Below are positions 1 through 10,059 of a DNA stretch of 62,794 nucleotides, one piece after another. The notes under the pieces were generated by a model. That model did no database searches. It was not told the DNA's origin and saw only the letters and a list, made by a program, of their open reading frames with translations. The stretch is from Candidatus Chloroploca asiatica (GTDB taxonomy: Bacteria; Chloroflexota; Chloroflexia; Chloroflexales; Chloroflexaceae). Position 1 is the stretch's first letter, and every line of letters starts with the position of its first letter. The position numbers and the translations under genes are program-made. The DNA is taken from NCBI RefSeq assembly GCF_002532075.1, contig NZ_LYXE01000091.1, positions 1 to 62,794 on the forward strand, given 5' to 3'.

Positions 1-135
1 GTGCTCTTGGTGCGGGCCCTGAACCACCAGTCCATCCCCATGCCGCAACGCTTGTCCCCCGAACCCTGGCCAACGACCCCGCCATACCATCCCGAAAGAA
101 ACGAACGTCATGACGCTCCCTCGGCCCGTGAATAA
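1..135 (+). CDS. possible 3' end of a gene entering from the left
   Basis: Frame 1 is open from the first base to a TAA at 133-135, giving 44 residues rich in Pro and Arg. No domain or family can be recognised. It could be the tail of a gene that begins outside the window, or chance openness in GC-rich DNA. Nothing supports a function. Confidence 0.2.
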   Translation: MLLVRALNHQSIPMPQRLSPEPWPTTPPYHPERNERHDAPSARE

Positions 136-383
136 AAAAACCTACCCCCAAAAGGGGGGGCACCCGGTCAACGGGTTACACCTGCCCTCGGCAAGGCTGC
201 CTGATGCAGCCCCCTACCGCAGCGGGGCGGGCCACGCCGTGGTTGGCGCAGGATGGCCCATCCCTGGGTTCCCGCGTGCGCGGGAACGACATGGCGGGCC
301 GTCCCCCCGGTCAGGCGCGTCATCCCCATGTCATGCCCGCGCACGTGGGCATCCAGCGGGCCATGGTGGTGCAACCCTTTGAC

Positions 384-650
384 GGGGGCACCCGCCAGGG
401 GTGCCCGTACACCGAGTCCGGCCCCCGGCCCTGTAGGGGCACCCCTGGCGGGTGCCCTGGCGGGGGGCATACGGGGGCACCCGCCAGGGGTGCCCGTACA
501 CCGAGTCCGGCCCCCGGCCCTGTAGGGGCACCCCTTGCGGGTGCCCTGGCGGGGGGCATACGGGGGCACCCGCCAGGGGTGCCCGTACACCGAGTCCGGC
601 CCCCGGCCCTGTAGGGGCACCCCTTGCGGGTGCCCTGGCGGGGGGCATAC
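384..650. repeat. three tandem 89-bp direct repeats in an intergenic block
   Basis: Three head-to-tail copies start at 384, 473 and 562, each 89 bp long and differing by only one or two bases (CCCCTGGC versus CCCCTTGC). Each copy holds internal inverted segments (GGGGCACCC / GGGTGCCC), so each could form a hairpin. The flank at 136-383 contains dispersed-repeat-like DNA (for example around 250-365). All reading frames here look like non-coding repeat translated by chance. I see no gene between 136 and 784. Confidence 0.85.
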
Positions 651-784
651 ACGGAAGATGCAATCGCCCTGAAAGACGCGCAGATCCTTGTGGTATAGTA
701 TGCTCACTGCGCACTCCTAGGCCAACAACTCGACCACCACTACGGGCTTCCTAGCCCCAGCAATACCCTTAAGGAGCCACGTCT

Positions 785-1987
785 ATGACCATCTTACGCT
801 CGGCCATGGCCCTGGTGATCACGCTCACCCTCGCGCTCGTGGCCTGCGGCCAGCCGTCCAGTCCGTCCGCCCCAGCCACGCCAGCGGCATCTGCCGAGCC
901 GACGACTGCCCCCGCCGCGCCAACCGACACCCCAGAGGCAGTGGGCGTGCTGCCGGCAGCCCTGCTGTTCATCAGCGACGAGAATGACATCGCTCGGCTC
1001 GAGGTGGACGGGACGACCAGCGTGACGGTGGCCGACGAACAGGCGCTGATCATCGACTTTGTCGTCGCTCCCACCAGCGATGTGCTGGCCTACCTCACCA
1101 TCGCCGACGGAATCGACACGACCCTCATCCGCATGAGCGCCGACGGCAGCGGCCGCACAGAACTCGCACGCGGCGTGATCCGCGGGGTGAGCATTGCGGA
1201 CGACGGTAGCGTGCAGGCCGGGATGTTGTTCGATACCACGGACGCTACTGGCGGTGCTCTTCGGCCCGGCGTGTGGAGCTTTCCCGCCGATGGCAGCGAC
1301 CCGATGCTGCTGGTCGCCGCCAGCGACCCGCTGAGCGACACCACACCGGGCACCCATTACCAGCCGCTGGCCTGGTCACCGGATGCGAGCCAGTTGCTGC
1401 TGCGCAGTACGATGAACATGGGAGCCGACGGCCCCAGCGGTGACATTGGCGCGACCGGCCTGGCGCTGTACGATGCGGGCAGCGGGCAGACCCGCGACCT
1501 GCTGCCCCTGGGCGTAGAGCCGCTCTGCGTCGTGCCAGTCTGGGGCCGGGATGGCACCAGCGTCCTGTGCGCCAATGGTGCTGCAATCGGTCCGCCTACC
1601 CCGCCGCTCTGGCGGTTGGAGCTAGCACGTGGTGAGCAGCAGACACTCATCCCGACCGGCGAATCGGTCGATCAGGCCCTGAGCCCACGCGAACTGGCCG
1701 ACGGTATCTACGTCCTCGTCGCCGAAAGTGCTGCTGAGATCGTGCCACAGTTCATGCCGCAGCGGTTGGCCCCGGACAGCACGGTGACCGCCCTACTGCC
1801 ACGACCAATCGAGGGCAGCTACGATGGGGCGCTGTGGGCGCCCGACGGCAGCGGGATGATCATTGGGCAGCCAGCATCCGGGGCCAACCGAACGATCATC
1901 TGGCAGCCGCTCGGCATCAATGGGGAGGGCGAGTCAGTTGAGCTCCTAAGCGGCAGTATCGGGAAGTTTGCGTGGGCCAACCCGTAG
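785..1987 (+). CDS. lipoprotein with a PD40/TolB-like beta-propeller
   Basis: This 400-residue exported lipoprotein has a short signal sequence ending in the lipobox LVAC, with Cys21 as the lipidation site. A Pro/Ala/Thr linker (about 22-52) follows, typical of proteins tethered to the outer face of the membrane. The remainder carries propeller motifs of the PD40/TolB type (WSPDASQLLL near 195, WAPDGSGMII near 350), expected to form a multi-bladed propeller. An AAGGAG ribosome site lies at 771-776, eight bases before the ATG. The substrate or partner is unknown. The next gene is convergent, 11 bp away. Confidence 0.75.
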   Translation: MTILRSAMALVITLTLALVACGQPSSPSAPATPAASAEPTTAPAAPTDTPEAVGVLPAALLFISDENDIARLEVDGTTSVTVADEQALIIDFVVAPTSDVLAYLTIADGIDTTLIRMSADGSGRTELARGVIRGVSIADDGSVQAGMLFDTTDATGGALRPGVWSFPADGSDPMLLVAASDPLSDTTPGTHYQPLAWSPDASQLLLRSTMNMGADGPSGDIGATGLALYDAGSGQTRDLLPLGVEPLCVVPVWGRDGTSVLCANGAAIGPPTPPLWRLELARGEQQTLIPTGESVDQALSPRELADGIYVLVAESAAEIVPQFMPQRLAPDSTVTALLPRPIEGSYDGALWAPDGSGMIIGQPASGANRTIIWQPLGINGEGESVELLSGSIGKFAWANP

Positions 1988-1998
1988 CTGAGGCGCCC

Positions 1999-2523
1999 TC
2001 AGAACCTCAACTCCCTGCGCAAGGCCTTGCGCCCCAGCGCAGCCACCCCAGCACCGGCAAGGGCAACACAACCAAAGAGCAGCAGAGCAGATCCGCTGCT
2101 CGCCTCGGGCAGTTGCCCGACAAGCACCAGGTTCAGCGTAACCCCCATCGTTGGAGCACCACGGGTAATGACCGGCACGATCTGATTGGTGGTATAGCGT
2201 ACCTGACCACCGACCGTAATATTTGACTGAACCGTATACTGTGCATTGGGGTCAATACGTGCCGGGTCATAGCCAATCGTGTAGCGGAAAGGCGGCTGGG
2301 CATTATTGCTGGTAAAACGCTGTTCCGCAATAACCTGGGGCATAACGCCAGGGCGCACTTCGGCAATCTGCACCGTCACCACCGCATTCGGCGGCAACGC
2401 ACTGCGATCACGATAGGTAAGCGTGCCCGACACGACACCCTGCCCCTGCGCCTGCGCAAGGCCAGGCAGCAGCAGCAGGGCGACCATAGAGAAGAGCCCG
2501 AGCAGGGCAATAACAAATTTCAT
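1999..2523 (-). CDS. secreted YbaY-like protein with C-terminal membrane anchor
   Basis: The 174-residue protein starts with a clear signal peptide (cleavage predicted after AQA near 25). The central part (about 30-140) has the YbaY-family pattern: GVVSGTLTYRDRSALPPNAV, then PFRYTIGYDP and a GGQVRYTT strand. In that family the domain is a small extracytoplasmic beta-sandwich of unclear function. After an LPEASSG sequence comes a hydrophobic segment and an Arg-rich tail, a layout reminiscent of sortase sorting signals, though the pentapeptide is not canonical LPXTG. GGGAGAG precedes the ATG. It follows metG on the same strand with a 13-bp gap and is probably cotranscribed. Confidence 0.7.
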   Translation of the reverse strand: MKFVIALLGLFSMVALLLLPGLAQAQGQGVVSGTLTYRDRSALPPNAVVTVQIAEVRPGVMPQVIAEQRFTSNNAQPPFRYTIGYDPARIDPNAQYTVQSNITVGGQVRYTTNQIVPVITRGAPTMGVTLNLVLVGQLPEASSGSALLLFGCVALAGAGVAALGRKALRRELRF

Positions 2524-2536
2524 AACACTCTCCCAG

Positions 2537-4333
2537 CTAGGTTCCCATCAGGCGCGCCAGTTCATCCTCGACCACCTGTTCATCAAGCTTCTTGAAGAGC
2601 GGGGCTGGCTGACGTAGGGGCTGACCCACCGGCAACGACGACGGCTCCCAGCGCCCAATCCAGGACTCATAGTCACCGGTGAGCACCCGATGGGACGTGC
2701 CATGCTCTTCGGTGTACTCGCGGAACTCAAGCGGCCCCGCGATAAAGCCATCGTAGCCCAGGTACTCGTGGAGCCGCTGACTGCTAAAAGGCAGGAAAGG
2801 CGTAAAGAGCAACTTGAGTTGATCAACACAATGCAACGCAACATACCAGATCGTAGCGGCCCGCGCCCGATCTTGCTTGATCACCTTCCACGGTTCCTGT
2901 TCACTCAAATAGGTATTGACCAGGGACGCCAGACGCATCGCCTCACTGATCGCGCTCTTGAAACGAGCCTGTTCAATTGCCTCACCACAGGTAGCAAAGC
3001 CACCTTCGACCGTCGCGATCAGCGCGTGATCTCCTTCCGTCAGCGTCTCGGGGGCAGGGACGGAACCAAAATTCTTATAGACATTGGTCAACGTTCGGTT
3101 GACGAGATTGCCCCAGGTCGCGACGAGTTCATCGTTATTCCGGCGCACAAACTCGGACCAGGTAAAATCGGTATCTTGATTTTCGGGGCCAGCGATCGCC
3201 AGAAAATAGCGCAGCGCATCGGGATCATAGCGACTCAAGACATCATTGACATAGATAACGACACCGCGACTACTGCTAAACTTCTTGCCCTCCATCGTCA
3301 GAAATTCGCTACTGACAATATTGTGGGGCAACTGGAGTGGCACCTCGGCAAAGGCCCCGGCGGCACTGCCGGCATAAAACCCATCGCTAAAATAGCCCAT
3401 CAATTGCGAGGGCCAGATCACCGAGTGAAAGACGATATTATCTTTGCCCATGAAATAGTAGTGACGGGCGCGGCGATTCTGCCACCAGTCACGCCATGCA
3501 TCAGGCGTGCCACGGTTCTTCGCCCATTCGATACTTGCCGAGAGATAGCCAATCACCGCATCAAACCAGACATAGATCTTTTTGTCGTCGCGGCCAGCAT
3601 ACTCGGGCAACGGGATCGGCACCCCCCAATCGAGATCACGCGTGATTGGTCGTGGCTTCAGCTCTTTGATAAAATTGAGCGAAAAACTCCGTACATTGGG
3701 ACGCCAGTGGGTCTGGCGGGTGATCCATTTTTGCAGACGATCGGCAAAGACCGGCAAATCGAGGAAAAACTGCTCAGTCTCTTTAAAAACCGGGGGTTGA
3801 CCATCGATCTTCGAACGAGGGTTGATCAAATCAATGGGATCAAGCTGATGACCGCAGTTATCGCACTGATCGCCACGAGCCTCGTGATAACCACAGATCG
3901 GGCAGGTTCCCTCGATATAGCGATCAGGCAAGGTACGGCCGGTAGAGGCCGAAAAGGCCCCAAGCGTCTCTTGGCGGAGGATATAGCCCTTTTCATAGAG
4001 GGTCTTGAAGATATCCTGGGTCACCCGATAATGGTTGAGCGTTGTCGTCCGCGTAAAGGTGTCGTAACTCAAACCCAGATGATAGAGGTCATCGCCGATG
4101 ATCTGGCTATAGCGATCAGCGATCGCCTGGGGCGTCACACCTTCTTTATCAGCAGCAAGCGTAATCGGGGTACCGTGTTCATCGGTACCAGAGACCATCA
4201 ACACATAATTGCCCTTGAGCCGATGATAGCGGGCAAAAATATCGGACGGAACCCCAAACCCTGCAACGTGACCAATATGGCGTGGGCCATTGGCATAGGG
4301 CCAGGCCACAGCAACCAGAATATGCTCACCCAT
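2537..4333 (-). CDS. metG: methionyl-tRNA synthetase
   Basis: This cytoplasmic class I aminoacyl-tRNA synthetase charges tRNA-Met with methionine using ATP. The HIGH signature is intact (H19-I-G-H22 within [11 protein letters not shown]). The KMSKS loop appears as KFSSS near residue 350, a variant common in MetRS. The connective domain carries two zinc knuckles ([19 protein letters not shown]). At 598 residues it ends after the anticodon-binding helical domain and lacks the C-terminal Trbp111-like dimerisation domain found in some MetRS. GGAGG sits just before the ATG. The family is unambiguous. Confidence 0.97.
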   Translation of the reverse strand: MGEHILVAVAWPYANGPRHIGHVAGFGVPSDIFARYHRLKGNYVLMVSGTDEHGTPITLAADKEGVTPQAIADRYSQIIGDDLYHLGLSYDTFTRTTTLNHYRVTQDIFKTLYEKGYILRQETLGAFSASTGRTLPDRYIEGTCPICGYHEARGDQCDNCGHQLDPIDLINPRSKIDGQPPVFKETEQFFLDLPVFADRLQKWITRQTHWRPNVRSFSLNFIKELKPRPITRDLDWGVPIPLPEYAGRDDKKIYVWFDAVIGYLSASIEWAKNRGTPDAWRDWWQNRRARHYYFMGKDNIVFHSVIWPSQLMGYFSDGFYAGSAAGAFAEVPLQLPHNIVSSEFLTMEGKKFSSSRGVVIYVNDVLSRYDPDALRYFLAIAGPENQDTDFTWSEFVRRNNDELVATWGNLVNRTLTNVYKNFGSVPAPETLTEGDHALIATVEGGFATCGEAIEQARFKSAISEAMRLASLVNTYLSEQEPWKVIKQDRARAATIWYVALHCVDQLKLLFTPFLPFSSQRLHEYLGYDGFIAGPLEFREYTEEHGTSHRVLTGDYESWIGRWEPSSLPVGQPLRQPAPLFKKLDEQVVEDELARLMGT

Positions 4334-4398
4334 TCACTACCTCCAAACAACACATTGTGCACTTTTTTGAGCGAGAACTGCGCACAAATGCTCGTTCA

Positions 4399-4404
4399 AT
4401 TATA
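4399..4404 (-). promoter_or_regulatory. candidate -10 box for metG in a divergent intergenic region
   Basis: Read on the minus strand, TATAAT occurs 66 bp before the metG start, in the 158-bp gap shared with the divergent SH3 gene. No good -35 hexamer is seen at the usual distance, so this is only a candidate. Confidence 0.35.
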
Positions 4405-4491
4405 CCATGCTTGCAGAAGAGCGCCCATTGTCATATCATGGTACACAAGAGCCTAGGATAGGCGATTTGACGAAGGGACATTAGAACACTC

Positions 4492-5739
4492 ATGCAAAAC
4501 CTGCTCAGTGGATTACAGACACCAGTGGTCATTGGCGTGATCGTGGTGGTTGTGCTTGTACTTGTTGCAGTGCTAATCCTGATGCGACGCAGGCGTACAG
4601 CCGCAGCACCTGATGAACAGGTAGCCTCACCCGAGCTCGAGCCGCCGGTTGATTATACAGCCGTGCCACTTGATGAAGAACCAAAGGGTTGGCGTGATCG
4701 CTTTGCGCGTCTTTCGCCAGCCGGTAAAATCCTCTTGCTGCTCGTGCCCCTTCTCGTGATCCTTGGTCTGCTGGCCCTGATTTTGCTGCTCTTACCTGGC
4801 GGCTCCCAAACAGCGCTGCCGCCCACGCCGGTGCCAGTCACCCTGGTGGTGCGGAGTGCCTCAGTGGTACGCGCCGAACCCCTGACCGTCGTGGTTGTGG
4901 GCGAAACGACGGGCATTGAGGATGGCACGCTCGTTCAGGCCGAAATGCGTGAGGATGGCGCGGCGTTTGACTGGTTCAATCCTGAGCAGGCCAGCGGAGC
5001 CATCCGGCGCAATCGGGTCGAATTGACGATCCAGCGTGCGCCCGAGGCACCGCAACCCGTCGAGGGACGCAGCTATACCGTCGTTCTGCTCACCGCTGAC
5101 AGCCTCGTCAGCGAACCAGGTGAGTTGCTGACCCCTGAGATTAGCGGGATTGCCGACAGTTTCTTTGGACGTACGGTTGCTACCCCACCAACACCAGTGC
5201 CCACCGCGACACCGGTACCAACGGCCACACCCGAGGCTGGCGCAACCCCTGAACCTGAACCTGAACCCGAACCAACGCCAGAGCCTGAACTACCAACAGG
5301 GGTTCCGGTGGGGGTCACCAATGGTGGCAATGTGCGGCGCTTGCCCGCGCTCGCCGATAATGTCATTGGGGGCGTCAATGCCGGCGAAGAGGTACAACTG
5401 CTCGAACGCACGCCCAACGGTGCGTGGTATCGCGTACGAACCGAACGCGATGAGGTTGGCTGGGTATCAGCTACACTGATCAATGTACCACCTGGCACCG
5501 ATGTGCCGGTCGCCACGGTTGTCTCGGTCTTTGTTGATGGTGCGGTCTATGCCGAGGCGAATACGTCAAGCGCTGTGGTGGATCAGGTCAGTCGCAACGA
5601 GGTGGTGGCGCTCACGCGGAAGACAACCGACGGCGCTTGGTATGAGGTGACCACCCTACGTGATGTCTCGGGCTGGGTGGCGGCCAATCTGCTGGGCATT
5701 CCTGATGAGGTAGCAGCGGCGGTGCCAGTTGCTGAATAG
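4492..5739 (+). CDS. membrane protein with two extracytoplasmic SH3b domains
   Basis: This 415-residue protein has an N-terminal transmembrane helix (about 10-31) followed by RRRR, and a second helix near 80-102 (ILLLLVPLLVILGLLALILL). A sandwich-like region (about 110-225) follows, then a Pro/Glu/Thr linker (235-270), then two bacterial SH3b repeats. Their matching motifs are GAWYRVRTERDEVGWVSATL and GAWYEVTTLRDVSGWVAANL. SH3b domains usually bind cell wall or protein ligands outside the membrane; the ligand here is unknown. The next gene starts one base after its stop, which suggests cotranscription. Confidence 0.75.
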   Translation: MQNLLSGLQTPVVIGVIVVVVLVLVAVLILMRRRRTAAAPDEQVASPELEPPVDYTAVPLDEEPKGWRDRFARLSPAGKILLLLVPLLVILGLLALILLLLPGGSQTALPPTPVPVTLVVRSASVVRAEPLTVVVVGETTGIEDGTLVQAEMREDGAAFDWFNPEQASGAIRRNRVELTIQRAPEAPQPVEGRSYTVVLLTADSLVSEPGELLTPEISGIADSFFGRTVATPPTPVPTATPVPTATPEAGATPEPEPEPEPTPEPELPTGVPVGVTNGGNVRRLPALADNVIGGVNAGEEVQLLERTPNGAWYRVRTERDEVGWVSATLINVPPGTDVPVATVVSVFVDGAVYAEANTSSAVVDQVSRNEVVALTRKTTDGAWYEVTTLRDVSGWVAANLLGIPDEVAAAVPVAE

Positions 5740-5740
5740 G

Positions 5741-6559
5741 ATGTACGACCCGAGCACACTGCTGCAAGAGGCGCCGCTGCTCTTCCTCGATCTCGAAACA
5801 ACCGGCCTCAGCCTCGGGGCCGGTCATCGGGTCTGCGAAGTGGCCCTGTTGCGCGAGGTGGGCGGTCAAGAAGAGGCGCGTTTTGCGTGCCTGATTGATC
5901 CGGGCCGCCCGCTTGACCCTGGATCCGCAGCGGTGAATGGGCTGAATGATGCTGAATTAGCCGAGGCAGCCTCATTCGCCAGTGTGGTATCCCAAATCGA
6001 AGCTTTTGCCCAGGGCGCGATCCTGGTAGCGCATAACCTCGCCTTTGATCGCGCCTTCCTGAGCTTCGAGATGGCCCAACTCGGGCGGCCAGCCTTTGAT
6101 GGGCCAGGGATCGACACCCTCCCCCTGGCGCGCCGCCTCTTGCGCCGCCCTTCGTATGGGCTCAAAGCCCTGACCACCGCCTTGCAGCTACCAATGCCGA
6201 CCCATCGGGCCATGGACGATGTCATTGCCCTGCGTGCGCTCTTTCACCACCTCCGTGGCTTGATGGAGGCCGAGGGTATCACCACTTTGAGTGATACGTT
6301 CCGGCTCGAACGTGGCTTGCGGCCCGAAACCCCCGAGCCTGAAGTACCCCCAGTGATCGCGCAAGCCCTCGCCGAGCAACGCCCGCTCCGCATTGTCTAC
6401 CGCTCGATGAGCACCCCCGAGCCAACGGCGCGCACGGTGCGTCCCATCTACCTGAGCCAGGAGACGAATGGGCTCTATTTGCGGGCTTTTTGTGAGTTGC
6501 GACAAAATGTGCGCACGTTTGCCATCACCAAAATTGAAGCCGCCGAGCTGCTTGATTGA
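5741..6559 (+). CDS. DEDDh 3'-5' exonuclease fused to a WYL domain
   Basis: The N-terminal half (about 10-180) is a DnaQ/PolC-epsilon-type exonuclease. DLETTG supplies D17 and E19, HNLAFDRAF supplies the second Asp, and HRAMDD supplies the catalytic His and last Asp. This fold removes nucleotides from DNA or RNA 3' ends using two metal ions. The C-terminal about 75 residues (RPLRIVYRSMSTP to FAITKIEAAELL) match a WYL domain, a nucleic-acid or nucleotide-sensing module usually found on regulators. I chose the ATG one base after the upstream stop. An overlapping TTG 12 bases earlier is possible. A stand-alone exonuclease-WYL fusion is not a standard replication protein. Confidence 0.8.
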   Translation: MYDPSTLLQEAPLLFLDLETTGLSLGAGHRVCEVALLREVGGQEEARFACLIDPGRPLDPGSAAVNGLNDAELAEAASFASVVSQIEAFAQGAILVAHNLAFDRAFLSFEMAQLGRPAFDGPGIDTLPLARRLLRRPSYGLKALTTALQLPMPTHRAMDDVIALRALFHHLRGLMEAEGITTLSDTFRLERGLRPETPEPEVPPVIAQALAEQRPLRIVYRSMSTPEPTARTVRPIYLSQETNGLYLRAFCELRQNVRTFAITKIEAAELLD

Positions 6560-6595
6560 CAGCGCCCAAGGGGTAAGGTATACTTTCAGGCGAGT

Positions 6596-6671
<76 letters not shown>

Positions 6672-6672
<1 letters not shown>

Positions 6673-6727
6673 ATGTGTCGATGCAAAAAAGGCCAGCGTA
6701 CGCTGGCCTTTTTTGCATCGACACATT
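6672..6727. terminator. 56-bp perfect palindrome, bidirectional terminator
   Basis: Two perfectly complementary 28-base arms meet at 6699/6700. They contain AAAAAAGGCCAGCG and its complement CGCTGGCCTTTTTT, so a GC stem is followed by a T run on either strand. It lies between tRNA-Arg (plus) and the end of pstB (minus), the right place for a shared terminator. Confidence 0.9.
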
Positions 6728-6732
6728 CAATT

Positions 6733-7548
6733 CTAGCCGAAACGGCCCGAGATATACTGCTCGGTGCGTTCGTCTTTGGGGCTCTGGAAGATCTGCTCGG
6801 TGGGGCCATATTCGACGATCTGGCCGGCCCGGTCTTCTTTGTCCATCAAGAAAAAGACCGTATTATCTGAGGCACGAGCGGCCTGCTGCATGTTATGGGT
6901 CACAATGACAATCGAGTAGCGCTGGCGCAACTCGAACATCAATTCCTCGATCTTCAGGGTCGAGATTGGGTCAAGCGCCGAGCAGGGCTCGTCCATCAGG
7001 ATCACCTCGGGCTCGACGGCGAGGGCGCGCGCAATGCAGAGGCGTTGCTGCTGCCCACCCGAAATCGCCAGGCCACTCTTCTTCAGATCATCCTTGACTT
7101 CATCCCAAAGGACAGCCCCACGCAGTGCCCGCTCGACCAGTTCGTCCATTTCCGCTTTCGAGCCCTTCCAGCCATTGACCCGCGGACCATAGGCGATATT
7201 ATCGTAGATCGACTTGGGGAACGGATTAGCCTTCTGGAAGACCATGCCAATGCTGCGGCGCACCTGGACGGCGTCAATGTCGGGGTCATAGAGATTCTGC
7301 CCACGATAGAGCACCTCGCCCTCGGTGCGTGCCCCGGCGATCAGATCGTTCATCCGGTTGAGCGAGCGCAACACCGTGCTCTTCCCGCACCCTGACGGAC
7401 CAATGAGCGCCGTAATTTTGTTGCGCTCCATGCCAAAGCTGCAATTTTTGACAGCGCGGAAGGCGCTGTAATAGATATCGACATTACGAACCTCAAGTGC
7501 ATATTTGCTGTCAGCAGTGTACTGTGGGTCAATCGCCTTCATCGCCAT
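6733..7548 (-). CDS. pstB: phosphate ABC transporter ATPase PstB
   Basis: This cytoplasmic ATPase powers the PstSCAB high-affinity phosphate importer. All ABC motifs are present: Walker [11 protein letters not shown]-loop [11 protein letters not shown] (the PstB hallmark), signature ISGGQQQR, Walker [14 protein letters not shown] and the switch histidine in VTHNMQQA. Its 271 residues match the family. GGAGGG lies before the ATG, and the gene follows pstA by 2 bp, so it is the last gene of the pst operon. It ends next to the bidirectional terminator. Confidence 0.97.
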   Translation of the reverse strand: MAMKAIDPQYTADSKYALEVRNVDIYYSAFRAVKNCSFGMERNKITALIGPSGCGKSTVLRSLNRMNDLIAGARTEGEVLYRGQNLYDPDIDAVQVRRSIGMVFQKANPFPKSIYDNIAYGPRVNGWKGSKAEMDELVERALRGAVLWDEVKDDLKKSGLAISGGQQQRLCIARALAVEPEVILMDEPCSALDPISTLKIEELMFELRQRYSIVIVTHNMQQAARASDNTVFFLMDKEDRAGQIVEYGPTEQIFQSPKDERTEQYISGRFG

Positions 7549-7550
7549 AG

Positions 7551-8882
7551 TTATGACACCCTCCTGGAGCGCAGATAATTTCTGAGTAGAATTGCCGTGG
7601 CATTCAGCGAGAGCAGCAGAATCAGCAACGTAATAATCGCTGCCGCCGCAATCGCCCGAAACTCATCCTGGGGCCGCGAGGTCCAGTTATAGATCTGGAT
7701 CGGCAACACGGTAAACTTCGAGAAGATACTGGTCGGATCGGTAACAATGAAGGTTGAGGCTCCCACGACAATCAAGGGGGCCGTTTCACCAATCGCCCGC
7801 GAAATCGCGAGGATCGTGCCGGTCAGAATACCGGGGAGAGCATTGGGCAACACAATCTTCCAGATCGTCTGCCACTTGGTCGCCCCGAGACCGAGGCTCG
7901 CCTGGCGCAGCGTGCTTGGCACAGCCTTGATCGCCTCTTGCGAACTGATGATCACAACCGGAAGCACCAGCAGCGACATCGTCAGGGCTGCCGAAATGAT
8001 CGTGCGCCCGTTGGCCGTTGTCCCTTCATTGGCCCCAAAAAAACTACCGCTCGTAAAGGCCTCGAGCGCACGGACAAAGATCGCTAACCCGAGCATGCCA
8101 TAGATAATCGATGGCACCCCAGAAAGATTATAGATATTGGTACTGATAATACTGGTACTACGCTCGATGACGCGGTTGAAGAAGCGACCAACAGGTTTGC
8201 GCTCATCAAAGATCTTATCGCTTTGATACTCCTCAAGGTAGATCGCCGCACCGAGACCAAGGGGAAACGAGATCAGAATAGTCAGCACCAGCAACCAGAG
8301 TGTCCCGAGTAGGGCGGTGCGCACCCCGGCAAAGATCGGGTTGCTCGACATCGGATTCACGATGAAATCCCAACGCAACCAACTCTTGAACTCCAACTCG
8401 GCGCGGGGGAAATCCTGGGCCAACTGTGCTTCAATCTCAGCCCGGTTGAAGAGGTAGTCATACAGACTAAACGTCGCTACAACCTCGGGCTTGATAATTT
8501 CGAACAGGATAACCTCGATCAGGTTTTCGGCATCGCGCTCAGCAAGCGGCTGTTCGCGATTGAGATTGCCAAGCACCCGCGAGCGCAGATTTTCCTCGAG
8601 AATAGCGACCAGTTCAGGTTGCGCCAACTCTTCCAATTCCCGTCCACCGGTCAATGCCTCAACCTCAACGGCCTCTTGCACCGCAATGCCGCCAAAGGCA
8701 TCATTGACAATATTCCAGGCCAGCAGCAGCAGAACGAGCAGGCCCACAAAGACACTGAAGAGCAGGCTAGCCTGCCAGAGTTTGCCGCGTTGCTGACGCG
8801 AGGCAACATTTTGCTTGACCTCTTCACCTTGCGGCAGGCGTCCAGTTGACGCAGACAGCGGAGTCAATGGTTCAGCACTCAT
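7551..8882 (-). CDS. pstA: phosphate ABC transporter permease PstA (extended)
   Basis: The C-terminal about 290 residues are a typical PstA permease, with the coupling motif in the [22 protein letters not shown] region and five or six hydrophobic helices. The protein is 443 residues, much longer than usual. It has a cytoplasmic N-terminal tail and one membrane helix (about 37-58), then about 130 mostly polar residues (60-190) before the permease core. An extension of this type may be lineage-specific; its role is unknown. The start codon overlaps the pstC stop (TAATG), indicating translational coupling. Confidence 0.93.
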   Translation of the reverse strand: MSAEPLTPLSASTGRLPQGEEVKQNVASRQQRGKLWQASLLFSVFVGLLVLLLLAWNIVNDAFGGIAVQEAVEVEALTGGRELEELAQPELVAILEENLRSRVLGNLNREQPLAERDAENLIEVILFEIIKPEVVATFSLYDYLFNRAEIEAQLAQDFPRAELEFKSWLRWDFIVNPMSSNPIFAGVRTALLGTLWLLVLTILISFPLGLGAAIYLEEYQSDKIFDERKPVGRFFNRVIERSTSIISTNIYNLSGVPSIIYGMLGLAIFVRALEAFTSGSFFGANEGTTANGRTIISAALTMSLLVLPVVIISSQEAIKAVPSTLRQASLGLGATKWQTIWKIVLPNALPGILTGTILAISRAIGETAPLIVVGASTFIVTDPTSIFSKFTVLPIQIYNWTSRPQDEFRAIAAAAIITLLILLLSLNATAILLRNYLRSRRVS

Positions 8883-9847
8883 TATTCGTAAACCTCCCGG
8901 AAGCGCCGCACGATCATACGGCTGACAATGTTCAAGGTCAGCGTCATAAAGAAGAGCACCAGGCCAATGGCAAAGATGCTATTGTAGTCAATCGTCTGGT
9001 AGCTCAGGTCGCCACCTGAAATACGGGCAATATGGCCGGTCATTGTCTCAGCCGGGAGAAAGGGATTGAAGGTAAACTGGGGGCTTGCGCCAGCCGCAAG
9101 GGCGACGACCATCGTCTCGCCAATCGCCCGCGACATTGCCACAATGCTCGCTGCGACAATGCCTGAGAAAGCGGCGGGCACAACCACCCGAATGGCCGTC
9201 TCCCACTTGGTTGCCCCAAGACCAAGACTCGCCTGACGCAGGCCACTCGGCACGGCACTGAGCGCATCTTCACTCAGCGTTGCGATAATCGGCGTAATGA
9301 GAATGCCAACAACTAGACCGGCCGACATGACATTGTAAATCTGGACAACATCACGCCCAAAGATTTCGCGGAGCCAGGGGGTAACAAAGGTGAGCGCAAA
9401 GAAGCCATAGACCACGGTAGGAATACCAGCCAGCAACTCGATGACCGGCTTGAGGAAGGCCCGCACACGCTCAGAGGCATATTCGGCCATATAGATCGCC
9501 ATCGCTAGGCCCAGCGGAATAGCGACAAGTAGCGCAATAATTGTAACCATCATGGTCGAATTGACGAGGGGTAAAATGCCAAATTCACCAATGACCGGCT
9601 GCCAGACCGTGTTGGTAAAAAATTCAACCAGACTCACTTCGTCGCTCGCAAAGAAGCGCAGCGACTCCTGGCCCAGGACATACACAATGCCAATGGTTGT
9701 AAAGATCGAGATAAAACCACATGCATAGAGTATCGTTTGAATAATTGTTTCACCAATGCGCGGGCGTTTACGCAGGTCGATCTGTTTCACCGACGCTCCG
9801 GCAAGTGCCGCTCGCGGATCCGAGTTGACGCGGATCTGATCCGCCAT
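8882..9847 (-). CDS. pstC: phosphate ABC transporter permease PstC
   Basis: This 321-residue inner-membrane permease pairs with PstA to form the phosphate channel. Visible features are the N-terminal helix [16 protein letters not shown], the family segment [15 protein letters not shown], and the coupling loop [20 protein letters not shown] with [18 protein letters not shown] lies about six bases before the ATG. It follows pstS after 212 bp that contain a hairpin, a layout that could let pstS be made in excess over the membrane subunits. Confidence 0.96.
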   Translation of the reverse strand: MADQIRVNSDPRAALAGASVKQIDLRKRPRIGETIIQTILYACGFISIFTTIGIVYVLGQESLRFFASDEVSLVEFFTNTVWQPVIGEFGILPLVNSTMMVTIIALLVAIPLGLAMAIYMAEYASERVRAFLKPVIELLAGIPTVVYGFFALTFVTPWLREIFGRDVVQIYNVMSAGLVVGILITPIIATLSEDALSAVPSGLRQASLGLGATKWETAIRVVVPAAFSGIVAASIVAMSRAIGETMVVALAAGASPQFTFNPFLPAETMTGHIARISGGDLSYQTIDYNSIFAIGLVLFFMTLTLNIVSRMIVRRFREVYE

Positions 9848-9986
9848 GCAATCCTCCTTGGTAAGCCGATTACTGCTGCTGAGAAGCTGTCTGAAATGCC
9901 TTCGTACGAACTGTATTATAAACCGGGTTGCCTATCTTTTGTTTTATATCAATTCAAACTGATGTATTCTTAAGCCCTGAAATTAC

Positions 9987-10011
9987 ATGGAGGGGCGAGT
10001 AGCCCCTCCAT
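9987..10011. promoter_or_regulatory. hairpin between pstS and pstC
   Basis: The arms ATGGAGGGGC and GCCCCTCCAT are perfectly complementary around a five-base loop. No T run follows on the minus strand, so it is more likely an mRNA-stabilising or attenuating hairpin than a full terminator. Confidence 0.6.
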
Positions 10012-10059
10012 ACCCGTTACGTTTGGTATCCTCGACAAAGGTCACATCTGGACAAACTA

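Noticed and set aside
384-650. CRISPR array
   Set aside because: The repeats are contiguous 89-bp units with no unique spacers.
168-707. Overlapping Pro/Gly-rich open frames on both strands
   Set aside because: They follow the 89-bp repeats in several frames at once and show no protein-like pattern.
2690-4456. 588-codon plus-strand open frame opposite metG
   Set aside because: It is the antisense of a certain metG gene, has no domain pattern, and arises from codon bias on the other strand.
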